Positions 1 through 10,295 of a stretch of DNA of 64,000 nucleotides are shown in pieces. Origin of the DNA: Symsagittifera roscoffensis (Eukaryota; Xenacoelomorpha; Acoela; Convolutidae); contig NC_087062.1 of NCBI RefSeq assembly GCF_963678635.1, forward strand, positions 77,503,200 through 77,567,199, read 5' to 3'. Positions within the stretch are counted from its first letter, which is position 1. Every line of letters begins with the position of its first letter. The notes beneath the pieces are model-generated. The model did not search any database. It saw only the letters and a list, made by a program, of their open reading frames with translations, and was not told where the DNA came from. Both the position numbers and the translations under genes were made by a program.

Positions 1-54
1 TTTCCTTGAAACTCATTTGTTTGTAACGCGTTGTTTGTAACGAATTGGAACACG

Positions 55-290
55 TTTTTCTCAGATTGGGTTCATAGTAAACAAAAAGGGAAGTGAACAA
101 AAGTTGCGTACAAATTCATCTGAATTATCATGATGCAATTTATTTTGCGAAATTCGTAACCAAGATTTTACCTCAAAAATGGATAGTTTTTGCTTTTTCT
201 AGTTAATCAAGAATTACACTAAAACTACTTCGTTAATGGCTGAAAAAGTTATATCAAAAAGAGCCTTTTACTCATCCCAACAAGGTTCTT
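55..290 (+). repeat. Left arm of a 2.1-kb long-inverted-repeat structure
   Basis: The segment from about 55 to 290 reappears, reverse-complemented and diverged, at 1925-2160. Matching landmarks are CTCAGATTGGGTT, AGTTGCGTACAAATTC, AATTATCATGATGCAA and AAAGTTATAT with the following TTTTACTCA. It looks like an element with terminal inverted repeats of about 235 bp. No transposase is visible in the roughly 1.6 kb between the arms, which instead holds other repeats. Confidence 0.7.
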
Positions 291-339
291 GGGTAAAATC
301 TCAAAAAATTGTGCAAAAAGATTTTTTTATAGAAAAATG

Positions 340-700
340 GGCTCTTTTTCCTTTTCCCCCCACCTGCAAATTTGTATATTTGAAGTTACTGTTCACTTTG
401 TCCGATTGTCGTGAAACTGACATGCAGAGTAATTAGGCCATAACAAGCATATTTGGTCTTCATAATTAACCTTGTAAAACCACTCGTTAGACCATAAAAT
501 GGCTCTTTTTCCTTTTCCCCCCACCTCCCACGACCATCAATTTTATGGTGCAACGAGTGGTTTTACAAGGTTAAATATGAAGACCAAATGTGTTTGGCAC
601 ATCCTAATTAGTCCGCATGTCAGTATTCATAATCATCGGACAATGCGAAGAGTAACTTTACTAGTAAAAAATTGCAGGTGGGGGAAAAGGAAAAAGAGCC
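340..700. mobile_element. 361-bp foldback miniature element with 8-bp target-site duplication
   Basis: The element opens with GGCTCTTTTTCCTTTTCCCC and closes with its reverse complement. The inner part, with landmark AACCTTGTAAAACCACTCGT near 470, also pairs with its complement near 552-585, so nearly the whole element folds back around a centre near 520. The terminal motif occurs a third time at about 500, next to the centre. The 8-mer GAAAAATG flanks it directly on both sides (332-339 and 701-708), the duplication size expected for hAT-superfamily insertion. There is no coding capacity. Confidence 0.85.
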
Positions 701-714
701 GAAAAATGAATTTT

Positions 715-1173
715 TAAGAGTAATGAACGTAGTGATTACTCTTATATAGGTCTTGGTAACTTTTTTTATTTTTTTGCAGGAAAAAGTCTAAATTTGTTCA
801 CGCTCAGTTTTGATTTTCCGCGGTTTGACTTGTGATTTCTTTTTAAGTTCAGTGCATTTCCATTGTTAAAAGGAAGGCAAACTCCACTATCGAACAGCAA
901 AGTAAAGGTCACGAAAAATGTGAGCGCCTTCTAATCTTGAAAATGGAGTTTAATTATCAGGTTTCTCAGCGAAATACACATTTTACCTATTGATCCAGTT
1001 TTCTCAAATTGGGTTCATTTTATCTATACATAAAATGTTTGTGAAATCCACAGAGCCTTAAGGGCATACAATTTATTCTTCAAAGTTCCAAAGTTGAAGT
1101 TTTTTTTTGAAACATAAATCAGTTTTTTTTGTTTCCTTGCGTGCATTACTCTTGTCCATTTGTCAATTGTCTG
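715..1173 (+). mobile_element. Family-1 short element (AAGAGTAATGAACG ends)
   Basis: The 5' end forms a perfect 10-bp hairpin, TAAGAGTAAT (715-724) with ATTACTCTTA (735-744). The 3' end is CATTACTCTTGTCC near 1145, complementary to the 5' end. A second, diverged 3' end (TTCTTTACTCTTTTC) follows near 1206. The body contains the family's landmarks: T-run plus GCAGG at 777, TTCACGCTCAGTTTTGATTT, GGCAAACTCCACTATCGAA, and CCTATTGATCCAGTTTTCTC. The element is non-coding. Confidence 0.75.
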
Positions 1174-1244
1174 TTTTAAAAAGCAGTCAGTTTTTTTTCT
1201 GTTTCCTTGTGTTCTTTACTCTTTTCAAGTGTCGGTGGACATGT

Positions 1245-1935
1245 TTTTGGCTATCAACCAAAAGTATATTTATTTACATAGATTTTTGAAAGTTTCCGTT
1301 TGAAAACGAATATTATGAAAATGTATAGGATCGGGTTTTTTTTAATTATTTTTTTTGAGATGCTTCGGAAAAATTTTTCACTTTTTTCAAAAATTTATTT
1401 TTGTTTTAAAAAACTACTCTACGGATTTTCAAAGGTGGTACCAATGGAAAGTCCGCCCAGTATGTCTGCATACTCCCCTAGTTTCTTTTATCCTACCCCA
1501 CTTTCTACAGCCTTCGAAAAGTGTTTCCTATTTTTTTTTTTTTTTTACTTTTTCTTAAAATCTACCCTCGCAAATCTGAGGTTTTAGTTTTAATCGAAAA
1601 GACGGGTTGTGGGGAGCTTCCCTGCAGAACCGGTTACGTCCAAATTATTTCACATAAAATATTATGACTCTCGGAAATAACAAATTTCCGATTTTTTGAC
1701 CGTTTTCTCTACCCTCCCAAATCTGGTTTCAATGAATTTTGGTTTCAACGAGTAGAACGGGTTGTGGGACACTCCGCTGGATAAATGATTATGCCTAAAT
1801 TTTCTTACACAAAAAGTTTAAGTACCCACCCAAATCTAATGAGCAAGTAAGTAATGAAATTAACAGATTTTGAAGCATCAGTACAAAAAATCTAAAAATT
1901 ATTAAACAGGTTTTTTTTTCAGCTTTAGCTGGGCT
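1245..1935 (+). repeat. Truncated family-4 element with internal tandem motif
   Basis: This matches the body of the 1.4-1.7-kb family seen in full at 22676-24375 (landmarks: ACGCTTTGG-like near 1360, TTTTCAAAGGTGGTACCAAT near 1430, GCCTTCGAAAAG near 1510). Two units of a degenerate repeat beginning ACCCTC-CAAATCTG lie near 1563 and 1711, about 148 bases apart. The stretch ends with the family's TTTAGCTGGGC near 1925. Confidence 0.6.
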
Positions 1936-2160
1936 CTAGTTTTGTTGGGCTGAGTAAAAAGCTTTTTTACATATAACTTTCTCGCCAAATAATTTGGTAG
2001 TTATAGCGTAATTTTTGATAAACAAAGCCAAAGTTGCCCATTTTTGGTAAAATTTTGGCTTCGAATTTTGCATCATGATAATTCTGGTGAATTTGTACGC
2101 AACTTTCGTTCTCTTCAATTTTTGTTTAACCTTAACCCAATCTGAGAAGAAAGCGTTTGA
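1925..2160 (-). repeat. Right arm of the 2.1-kb long-inverted-repeat structure
   Basis: This is the reverse-complement partner of 55-290. It ends 86 bases before the coding exon at 2247. Read on the minus strand it shares with the left arm the string AGTTGCGTACAAATTC and neighbouring landmarks, with scattered substitutions and small gaps. Confidence 0.7.
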
Positions 2161-2246
2161 AGTTTCAAATTTTGCTCACTTTGTTCGGATAATTTGGATC
2201 AGCGCTGTAGATCCCAATTAGTGTATCAAATTTATTTTGTATTTAG

Positions 2247-2508
2247 CTACTCAAACCAAAAGAGCTCGAGCAGTGCAGCACCTGCAGTGGAAATTCTCAT
2301 CACTAGTGCTCTGAATGGAGCTATCGATACTGGAATGGGAAGCAGTGACAGCAACTCGGCTGCTGCGAGAGATGAGGGTACTCTGACAGCGTCAAATGAG
2401 CAATCACAATCGTCTAACGCAATGAGAAGCAGTTCAGAAGGGGGAGGGAGGAGTGGGAAGAATGATACCATGTCCAAGTACCACAACAAACGAGTTCTAT
2501 CAGAGAAA
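2247..2508 (+). CDS. Internal exon of a PH-domain gene (Ser-rich linker plus start of PH domain)
   Basis: This is an internal coding exon, the third from last of a gene that begins left of the window. The acceptor is TTTGTATTTAG ending at 2246 and the donor is AAA|GTTAGT at 2509. The first base completes a codon, then 87 codons follow. The encoded stretch is mostly low-complexity Ser/Gly/Ala/Asn, probably a disordered linker. It ends with a basic segment containing YHNKRVLSEK, which leads into the PH-like fold of the next exon. The reading frame joins exon 3277-3510 in phase 0. I do not recognise the protein, and the linker alone is not diagnostic. The upstream acceptor could be misplaced, because no further exon is visible to the left. 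Confidence 0.7.
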
Positions 2509-3055
2509 GTTAGTGTGATTTATCAGATTACGAGGTAAAAGTATAGGAATTCAATATGCATGGTGATAGTATCAGATGTGTCTCTTCAACTTGCAGTGAA
2601 TAAGCGAATATTGAAAAGAATATTTGATTCCTTTCAAGACTGCTGTCTAATTACAGTAGTGACGATTTTAGAGAAAAGTTTTCTCAAGCAAACTTTTCTG
2701 ATAAAGTTCAATCATGGCAAGTTTTACTGAAGCTATTGCGCAAAATAGATTCAGGTTGAACGTTATGCCTGGGCGTTCATCGCAAATGTGAACTTGTTAT
2801 TTAATTAATATCCTTGTCAATCAATTTTTTTTCTGGAACTGGAGGGTTAGCTCCCCAGGCTAAGTTTATAAGAAAAACTGCAAAAATGTCATTTTGAGCA
2901 TTTTTTGGAAGGTATAGTTCGGGCATCTTTAGAAACTTTCAAGTTGGTCACCAAAAATTTAAGGGCGAGAGATTTTGGGTGATCAGGGATATTTTAAATA
3001 ACCTTCTAGATGTGATGTTCTGACTACAAAGAATATAAAATTTTCTTTTTTGTGT

Positions 3056-3260
3056 AAAAGAACGAAGTGATTGTCACTTACATAGGTTGTGTAATTTTTT
3101 TTTTCATTCATTTTTAAAGAAAACATCTCAAATTTGTTTACCCTCAAAGCTGACTTTTCGCGGTTTACCTTTTGATTTTTTTATGTTTATTTCTTTTGTT
3201 GAAGAGAGGGCTAACTCCAGTATCGAACTGCAAAGCTCACGCTTCAGATTAATTTGACTG
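3056..3260 (+). repeat. Family-1 element fragment (5' part)
   Basis: The fragment shows the degenerate 5' end AAAAGAACGAAGTGATTGTC, followed by the T-run, the TTTACCCTCAAAGCTGA and CGCGGTTTACCTTTTGATTT body motifs, and the GGGCTAACTCCAGTATCGAA motif. It stops just before the acceptor of the PH-domain exon at 3277. Confidence 0.55.
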
Positions 3261-3276
3261 AATATTTGTGGTTTAG

Positions 3277-3510
3277 GTGACCATGTATAAACAGACGAGA
3301 CATTTGCGTCAGTGGAAGAAGCAGCTGGTTGAGTACTTCCCAGGCAGGAATGTATTGCGTTTCGCCGAGCCTCATTCGGATGGGAGTTTTGGAGGAGTGG
3401 GCAAGTACAAGGAGATCCCGATGAACAGTATTCTAGATGTCTCAATACAACTGCCCAAGAAGTTCGACATAGTGCTGCCCAACCACTTTGACGGATACGC
3501 TATGATTAGG
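3277..3510 (+). CDS. Internal exon encoding the core of a PH-like domain
   Basis: This exon has 78 codons. The acceptor GTTTAG ends at 3276 and the donor AGG|GTAAGA is at 3511. The product reads like the central strands of a pleckstrin-homology domain: a basic HLRQWKKQLVEYFPGRNVLRF strand pair (residues RQWKK and the YF are typical), then a loop, then YKEIPMNSILDV and a KKFDIVL strand. The final strand and the C-terminal helix are supplied by the exon at 5523. PH domains bind phosphoinositides or proteins and bring their carriers to membranes; that role is inferred from the fold only. The YKEIP segment resembles PH domains of protein kinase D and others, but this is too weak for a family call. 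GTG at 3277 is not a start codon; it is an ordinary Val after the splice. Confidence 0.8.
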
Positions 3511-4735
3511 GTAAGAGCCAAATGGAAAAAAAAAATTGTAGGCTACGAGCTTAATTGAACAAATTTTTTGGTGGCTCTTTACTCTATCTGGTTCTTTACA
3601 CTTACGAGCTTTAGTTCTTTGCATCTAAGTTGCAAGAATTAGCGCCACTTTTGGTGGTATCTTTGCCAAATGCTTTTGGAGGTTCAATGCCGCACTTAGC
3701 ACTAGTAGTATATACGTATGGTGGCTTTTTTGCTGCATAGCATTGGGAGCTCATTGGCATCTTTAGCTTCATCATTTCAAGGGTTACTAAGCACTCTTTG
3801 TGAGGTGAGAAAACGTAGTAGAAAATGAAGAGAGCGCTGCAGATGAAAGAGGGTCGAATTGGAGAATGCCGAAAAGAAAATTGTTTGACCACTCGTCTTT
3901 TGGCACCACAGTTCTGTCATCGTCCGATGAGAATGAATTTCCTTCGGGGATCGAAAATACATTGGATTGACATTTTCAGTTTTCATCGCATCACTTACAA
4001 TCTTTTGGATTCTTTAACTTCGCTTCCTGGCAAGTAGAGTTTAGATGGAGTCATCGGCCCTGACTTTTCAGCTTTGTCTCTCAAAGATAGGCTTAACCAA
4101 TGATAATTATGCGGGTAGCCAGGGTGTGTACATCAGCCATTTCTTATGCCACCAGGCAAGATTGTTTTCAATTCCGAATTCCATCGGGAACAATCTTGTC
4201 CCGAAAATTAACTATTTCCATTTTTCTGGAAACCGTGCATTACCGCTGTTAGACTTTCTGTATTGTTCGATATCAGCGCCCTCGATACTCCATGCTTGTT
4301 TTGCGCGTAGATCGTCAATTGCTCGAATTAATTGGTCTTTGGCTTGTTTGAAAGCCTCTTGTAAGATATTTGACAATTTTAGGTGACTTTTTAGCAAGTT
4401 AACTGATTTGCACCATCCGAGATTAAGTTAAAATGAGTTTTGCGTTAAATTAGATTGCGTAAGTGTTGCAGCATGAAAGAAACATCCAAAACAGTCGAAA
4501 TTTGCGTTAAAGTACCTGTTGGGAATCTGCCAGTTTCAAACTTTACCAAGCAAAAAGCTCACCAAGAGATATTTGACCTTGAAACGGATTATATCGATTA
4601 AATTGCTAGCCTTCAAAACGGAAAAAAGTGAAATCATTGATATTTTACCTGAGTCAGTAATAGCTTCGATGAGAAAAAATTTTTTTTCAAATGTTATCTT
4701 ACGCAGTTTAAGTTTATTTGAAAATAAGAAATTAC

Positions 4736-4910
4736 TCCCATGTTAGGGCGTGAGACTTTTGTTCTCTAGGTTGCTGGTTGGAATTCGACACGTTGCAGAA
4801 TTTTTACTAATTCGAGGCTTATTTCTTTTTCTTCTGTATCTTTTCATAGAGCTGCTGTTGTTTTGCTAATGTTTGCAAAGCGCAGCGTCGCCTCTTTATT
4901 ATGAAATCAA
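4736..4910 (+). repeat. 5'-truncated family-2 (tRNA-like) element
   Basis: The fragment starts inside the tRNA-like part (GGGCGTGAGAC, then a B-box remnant GGTTGGAATTC). It continues into the family tail TTTTTACTAATTCGAGGCTT, ATAGAGCTGCTG, and the 3' hairpin region GCAAAGCGCAGCGTCGCCTC. Confidence 0.65.
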
Positions 4911-5522
4911 CACGTTAATTAAAGGTTTCGGTTGGCTCTATTTTGTTGTCTTTCCCCACCTGTTATGCTTTCCCCACCTGTTAAATTTTCTGTCTTTATA
5001 GTTGTTTTACGTGTTATTATGGCCAACCTTGTGACTTACGATGTAAAGAATTACGATCAAATATGTTCACAAATGGTAGTTTGATCATCCTGCCAAGTTT
5101 CTTTGATTTATCACAACGTGAGTAGTTTTCAAAGAACTGAAATTGAAAGGGGGGCGTGGAAAGTTTGCTCATTTACTCAATACCAATTTAATATAGGACA
5201 TTTCTCTAGAAATGTTATCCTCAAATTCGTCATCATCGTCGTTACTCATTTACTTGAGGCAAACGTATGAATATCTATAATCTATTAAACCTTTTTTTCG
5301 GCTCAATGGTCGTCCGCTTAACTATTGTATGCTTTTTATTCAACACGAATTTAACACTAGTTTTTGTTTCACGACATATTTTCTTCAAATTGAGCTTCAC
5401 ACATCTACTCGAGAAAATTGTATGAAAATCTATGAAGGGAGTAGAAAACCAAATATATCCGGATTCCAATTTTTCGACACCCAATATGCATTTTTGATGA
5501 TTTTTTTGCTGTTTGATTTTAG

Positions 5523-5618
5523 ATGCAACTCACGAACAGAGAATACTTTCTACTAGTGCAGCACTCGAAAGATGCAGAAAAGTGGGCAGATCTATTGAGC
5601 AACCGAATCGCAGACTGA
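5523..5618 (+). CDS. Terminal coding exon of the PH-domain gene with stop codon
   Basis: The acceptor TTTGATTTTAG ends at 5522. The exon carries 31 codons and the TGA at 5616-5618. It encodes a strand (REYFLLVQHS) followed by the Trp-containing helix AEKWADLLSNRI, which is the characteristic closing helix of a PH domain. Joined after AGG at 3510 it stays in phase 0. The PH-like domain therefore sits at the extreme C terminus of the protein, with only two residues after the helix. The initial ATG of this exon is internal. No AATAAA is visible in the next few hundred bases; the nearest, near 6624, lies in a repeat. The 3' end of the transcript is therefore not placed. Confidence 0.8.
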   Translation: MQLTNREYFLLVQHSKDAEKWADLLSNRIAD

Positions 5619-6781
5619 TCAGAATTAGAATTAGACAATTGGTAGCACCTAAGCAGAAATCCTACAATCAGAGACACGAAATTGCTTCGCTTTGTCCAAG
5701 ATTTCTTCACCATATGAGGCGCTGTTTTTCAATCCGGTGCAATATTTAAAACTGCTTTTTTGTTTCTATGTCTTCTTGTAGGTTAAGAGAAAATTGATAA
5801 TTACTTCAAAAGACTGTTGAAACTAACCACCGCCCAGATTTAGAACGAAATGGATAAGATGAGTAAATCATTGAACGAAAAGTGCTTAAAGTCAGGTGTT
5901 TCAATCTTTTAGTGTGCTCTATTTTCTTTAGATTAATTGGAACGCTCAAATTACAATCATGGCTATTTATTATACCCGGTAGGCTCAGAGAAATATGAAT
6001 TCTTATTCTATTTGTAATAATAATTTTTATCTTATCCTTTTGTCATTTCAATAATTACAAATTTAAATTAATCTTTCTTTATAAAAACAGCCTTTTTATA
6101 GTTATCCAATAGCTGGTAGACGATCAGTTTTTCTTGAGATTAGCTCAAAGTCTGAGCAAAAAATTTAATAGGAATCGATCGATCAGTTGTACCGTTTGCG
6201 TTTTTTTTGCAATGTTAGAAATTTCAGGGCCTTTTTGGGAGCATTGCGTAGCGTTGACTATATAAAGTCAATTTTAGATTTCGGAACAAAGATATTTGAA
6301 TCACTGGTTCCGACAACAGTTTTTTTGTAATTGTGGGCAGTTCATTGGCGTGGATTTTGAAAAATATCCTAACGAATTAGCTTTTTATAGTAAGACTTGT
6401 ATAGCTATGATATTCAGTCATATGATTATTTGAAGTAGGATGATATAGGAATGTAACCATTCCAATATAGTGAACGCTGAGTCGAGTTTAGGTTCAGTAC
6501 AATTTTTTTGTTTGTAATACAACTGTTCTATTTACACAAGCAAAGCTTTTTTTTCTATAATTTTTATTCTATTTACACAAGCGAAGGTGTTCTATGATAA
6601 CGAAGAATTTTTTTTCTAACCTAAATAAAAGTGCTCATTTGGTATATTTCAATTTAATCTTCTAACACTAGCCAAGCTTATATGTCTGATTTGAAAAAAC
6701 AACATAATGAAAATATATGGGAATGAAAAATATGCGATATATGTTTTTCGTTTTGTTCTGCGCTTTAGAAATTTTGTTGCA

Positions 6782-9497
6782 CTTCCCTCAGTAATTGGCT
6801 CAGACCAAGTTTTTTTGACATTGAATTATGGCTCTGGGAATATTCAAGTTTTTGATTTTTTTTTTGACAATTTTTTTTGACAATTTTTTCTCATTTCTCG
6901 GAAACTAACCTCCCAAATCTAAGGTTGTGGGTTCAATGGAGATAACGGGGAATGAGAACCTCGCTTTTTTAGCGGCCTCTTATACTTGAACACAAAAATT
7001 ATCATGCACGGAAAAGTCATTTTTTTGAGTTTTTTTCTAAATTTTAAAAGAATTTTACTTAAAACTATACTTGCATATCTGAGATTTTGAGTTCTATCCC
7101 AAAAATTGGTTGTTGGAAATTTATGGCTCGGACAAAAGTTTTGATTTTTGACCAGGTTTTGAAAATTTTTTACATTTCTTGAAAATTAACCTGAGAAATT
7201 CCACGGTAATTTTCGAGTCGAATCATAAATCAAAAAAATTTCAAAAAACGGTCAAAAGGTGGGCTCTCGAACGAAGTTACAGTACGGGAGAATTGCTTCT
7301 GGATCAATGATTACGCCCACTTTCTTAAACAAAAAGCTATGATTCTCGGAGATGCCAAATTTCTGATTTGTTGAATTTTTTTTTACTTTTCTCGTTAACT
7401 ATCCTGTCAAATCTGATATCATAGGTTTAATCGATTCAGCTTACCTTTAAAATTTACTACGCCCAGTTTTTAAAAAAAGTTATGGCCTTCAAACCAATAA
7501 AATTTTCGAACTTTCGACCGTTTTTTTGAAATTTGATTTTTGACTACTCTTTGAGAAATTGATTTTTGAGAAATTCTCAGGTTAAGTGTTCAATCGTGGC
7601 ACCAGATTTCGAGAATCTCCTCTTTTTTACCGGTCACGGCCTGATTTTCGCAGAAAAAGTTTGCGGAATTCGGAAATTTGAGTATTTGAACTTCGACCGT
7701 TTTTAAGATTTTTTTGAATTGTCCTAAAAACTACCCTAACAAATCTGAGAGGAAAAATTCGATCGAAAAAAGCGGTTGGGCGAATTTTGCTACTGATGCG
7801 GTTGCTCCTTAGTTTTTTTGTAAGAGAAAATTTGTATCTCTGAGAAAATTCCAAAATCTCAAAGATATCAACTCTTCTCATTTATTTAGTAGAGAAACAA
7901 CTTAGATTTTTGGCAAAATCCAATATTTGAAATTAAGCATTTCGTCCAGGATCACTTTGAAAAAACAAAAAATATCAAACACGTACCTTCAGCTGTAGCT
8001 GGGCCATATGTGTCCTTCGTCGAGACATGCGAAAATTTTGGTTCACCTACTTTTCTCAACATGTTTCAATTTTTTCGACTTATGCTTTAAAATGATTCTG
8101 TTGTATCGCAAATCGTGCGAAGCTCTGCTTCGGATCTGTATAAAGAATCCGTCCTAATTACACTATTAAGTTTGTTGTAATCGGACACTAGACATCTTCT
8201 GTATATACTTGTTCACAGGTTTCAGCACGTGGCGTCATATTAGCTGTACGCGTGAGTCCGGATATTTCTGTTCAACAGTCTGTTATTTATTTCTTCTGTG
8301 GATCCTTTAATAGTTCTTTTGCGGTAGACAAAAAATTTAATTCTAATTTTAATTTTTTTTCCTGCGACTTTACGACCTCGTTTCTCCCGGCTTAAGTTGT
8401 GTCAGCTTAGTTTCCGATTTTTTCCAGGGCAACTAGATCGCAAAATTGAATACTTTTCTCTGGAGAATTGGGCGCTAAGCAACGAAGATTTTCTTATTTT
8501 AATACTCTGCTTGTAGTTTTTAAGAGTCGTTAAACGTATTAAGAGGAATGAACGTAGTGAAGACTTATATGGGTCTTGTTGATTTGCTGTTTTTTTCAGG
8601 AAACAATCTTAAAATTTTTTCACGCTCAGTTTTGGTTTTTCGCGGTTTGACTTGTGATTTCTTTTCAATTTCAGTGATTTGCAATGCTTAAAAGAAAGGT
8701 AAACTCTACTATTAAACAGTAAAAGTTTAAAGTTCAAGAAAAACGTGATCGATTTCTAGTTTATATATTCACTTTTTGAGTTCAATTGAAATTCATCTGC
8801 TGAAAGTGACGTAAATAGCACTCTTCAAATACGAACGTGGAAATGGCGCGAAAAAACGTGAACAATTTCTAGTTCCGAAAGTTGAATTTAATTTTTAAAT
8901 TTCCTGCGGAATAAAAACTTTGCCTATTGATCCAATTTTCTCTAGTTGGGTTCATGTTATCAAAAAAGCGCCCATCTCAAATCGTTCTAGAAATTCAAAG
9001 AGCTTAAAGGGGATCTATTTTTTTCTGTTGAATGTGAAAGATGAGATTTTTTCAAGAAAGTTTTTTTTTTTTTGTTTACTTGCATTTATTACTCTTTTCC
9101 AATCTTCGATTGGCTGTTTTGAATTTTTTTTTCATTTCTCAAGTTTTAAATGCACAAATCTGAGATGAAGGTTGCAATCAAAGAACAATTAATTGGTATC
9201 TCCCCTTCTCAAGTGACTATGCGCAAAATTTGGTAGAAAAAAAAGATATGGCTCAAATAAGCCCATTTTTTTGACATTTCGGTCAAGTTTTAAACCTTTG
9301 ACTTTTCTCAAAAACTACCCTGGCAAATCTGAGATTGAGAGTTTAACAAAAAAAATCAGGTTTGCGAATCTTACCTGCGCAAACAGCTGTGGCCTTCGTT
9401 TTGAAAAAAAATATGGCTGTAGAAAATTTCCAGTTTTTGAAGTTTTGCCCGTCTTTTGGAAAAACGTGATCGACTTCTAATTTCGAAAATGGAAATT
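6782..9497 (+). repeat. 2.7-kb duplication, copy 1
   Basis: From CTTCCCTCAGTAATTGGCTC at 6782 the sequence is repeated almost base for base at 12219, at a constant offset of 5437. It includes family-4 tandem-motif DNA and a complete family-1 element (8540-9117). The copies differ by rare substitutions (for example near 7617 and 8029). A stretch of about 30 bases near 9254 is missing from copy 2. Identity stops near 9497, where the flanks diverge. Confidence 0.9.
8540..9117 (+). mobile_element. Family-1 element inside the 2.7-kb duplication
   Basis: The 5' end is TAAGAGGAATGAACGTAGTG, followed by a T-run and CAGG at 8597. The 3' end is TTATTACTCTTTTCC with the hairpin CCAATC-TTC-GATTGG at 9099-9113. 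In this copy the 3' stem reads CCAATC/GATTGG where copy 42681 has CCAACTG/CAGTTGG, a paired change that keeps the stem. Confidence 0.75.
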
Positions 9498-10194
9498 AAT
9501 TATCAGATTTCCCAGCGAAAAAAAATTTTTACCTATTGATCTCAAATTGGGTTAATTTCAATTAAAAAGTGCTCAAGCTCAAAAAATGCCCTTTAAATCC
9601 AAAGAGCTATAAGACCACATATTTTTTTCTTCGAAACTCAACAAATCAACATTAAAGAAAACAAGTCTGTTTTTTTTAATTAGTTTCCTTGCGTTCATTA
9701 CTCTTTTCCAACTGTTAGTTGTCTATGTTTTTTTTTAAAACGTTCCAACCAAATCTGAGAAAAAGACTTCAATTGGAAGAGCGAGTAGAAGTCTTCTCCT
9801 TTAAAAAAGCGTTTAGTCCCCTACTTAAGCAGAGAAACAATAGGGTTTAGCGTAACGTCCACTTTGTAGAATTTTTGAAAATTACTCATTTTCGTATCAG
9901 TACAATATATGTTAGAACAGTTAGATACAGCATCATCTGGGCCACTAGTTTACTTCAAGCGACCTTGGTGCAGATGCGAGGACGTGAGACTCCTAATCAA
10001 CAGGTCGGATTTACAATTCCGAAACATTAAAATAGTTTTATTGTTTTGTTCGATACATAACATTGGCAATTTGATAGAAACTGTAGCTGCTTTATTGGTG
10101 GCTAGTGTAAGAAGAGTTACAAGCGGTCGAGGAGAAGATGTGAGAACGTGATACTCTAATCTCAATAAAATGTTTTTTCAAGGTGTATTTTAAA

Positions 10195-10292
10195 TCTTTT
10201 TCTTATTTCACTTTGTTTTACCTGCGTAGAGCTCTTTCTTGCATGTTCCTCGCTTTGTTTGCGAAGCGCAATTGCGCCTCTGTGTATATATG
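10195..10292 (+). repeat. Family-2/4 3' tail module
   Basis: This is the shared 3' tail without a tRNA-like part: TTTCACTTTGTTTTACCTGC, AGAGCTC, then TTTGCGAAGCGCAATTGCGC and CTCTGTG. It marks the downstream end of a disrupted family-4 element that begins near 6530. Confidence 0.55.
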
Positions 10293-10295
10293 TAA

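Noticed and set aside
7627-7881. 84-codon minus-strand frame, present identically at 13064-13318
   Set aside because: The perfect repetition comes from the 2.7-kb duplication of non-coding family-4 DNA, not from conservation of a protein.
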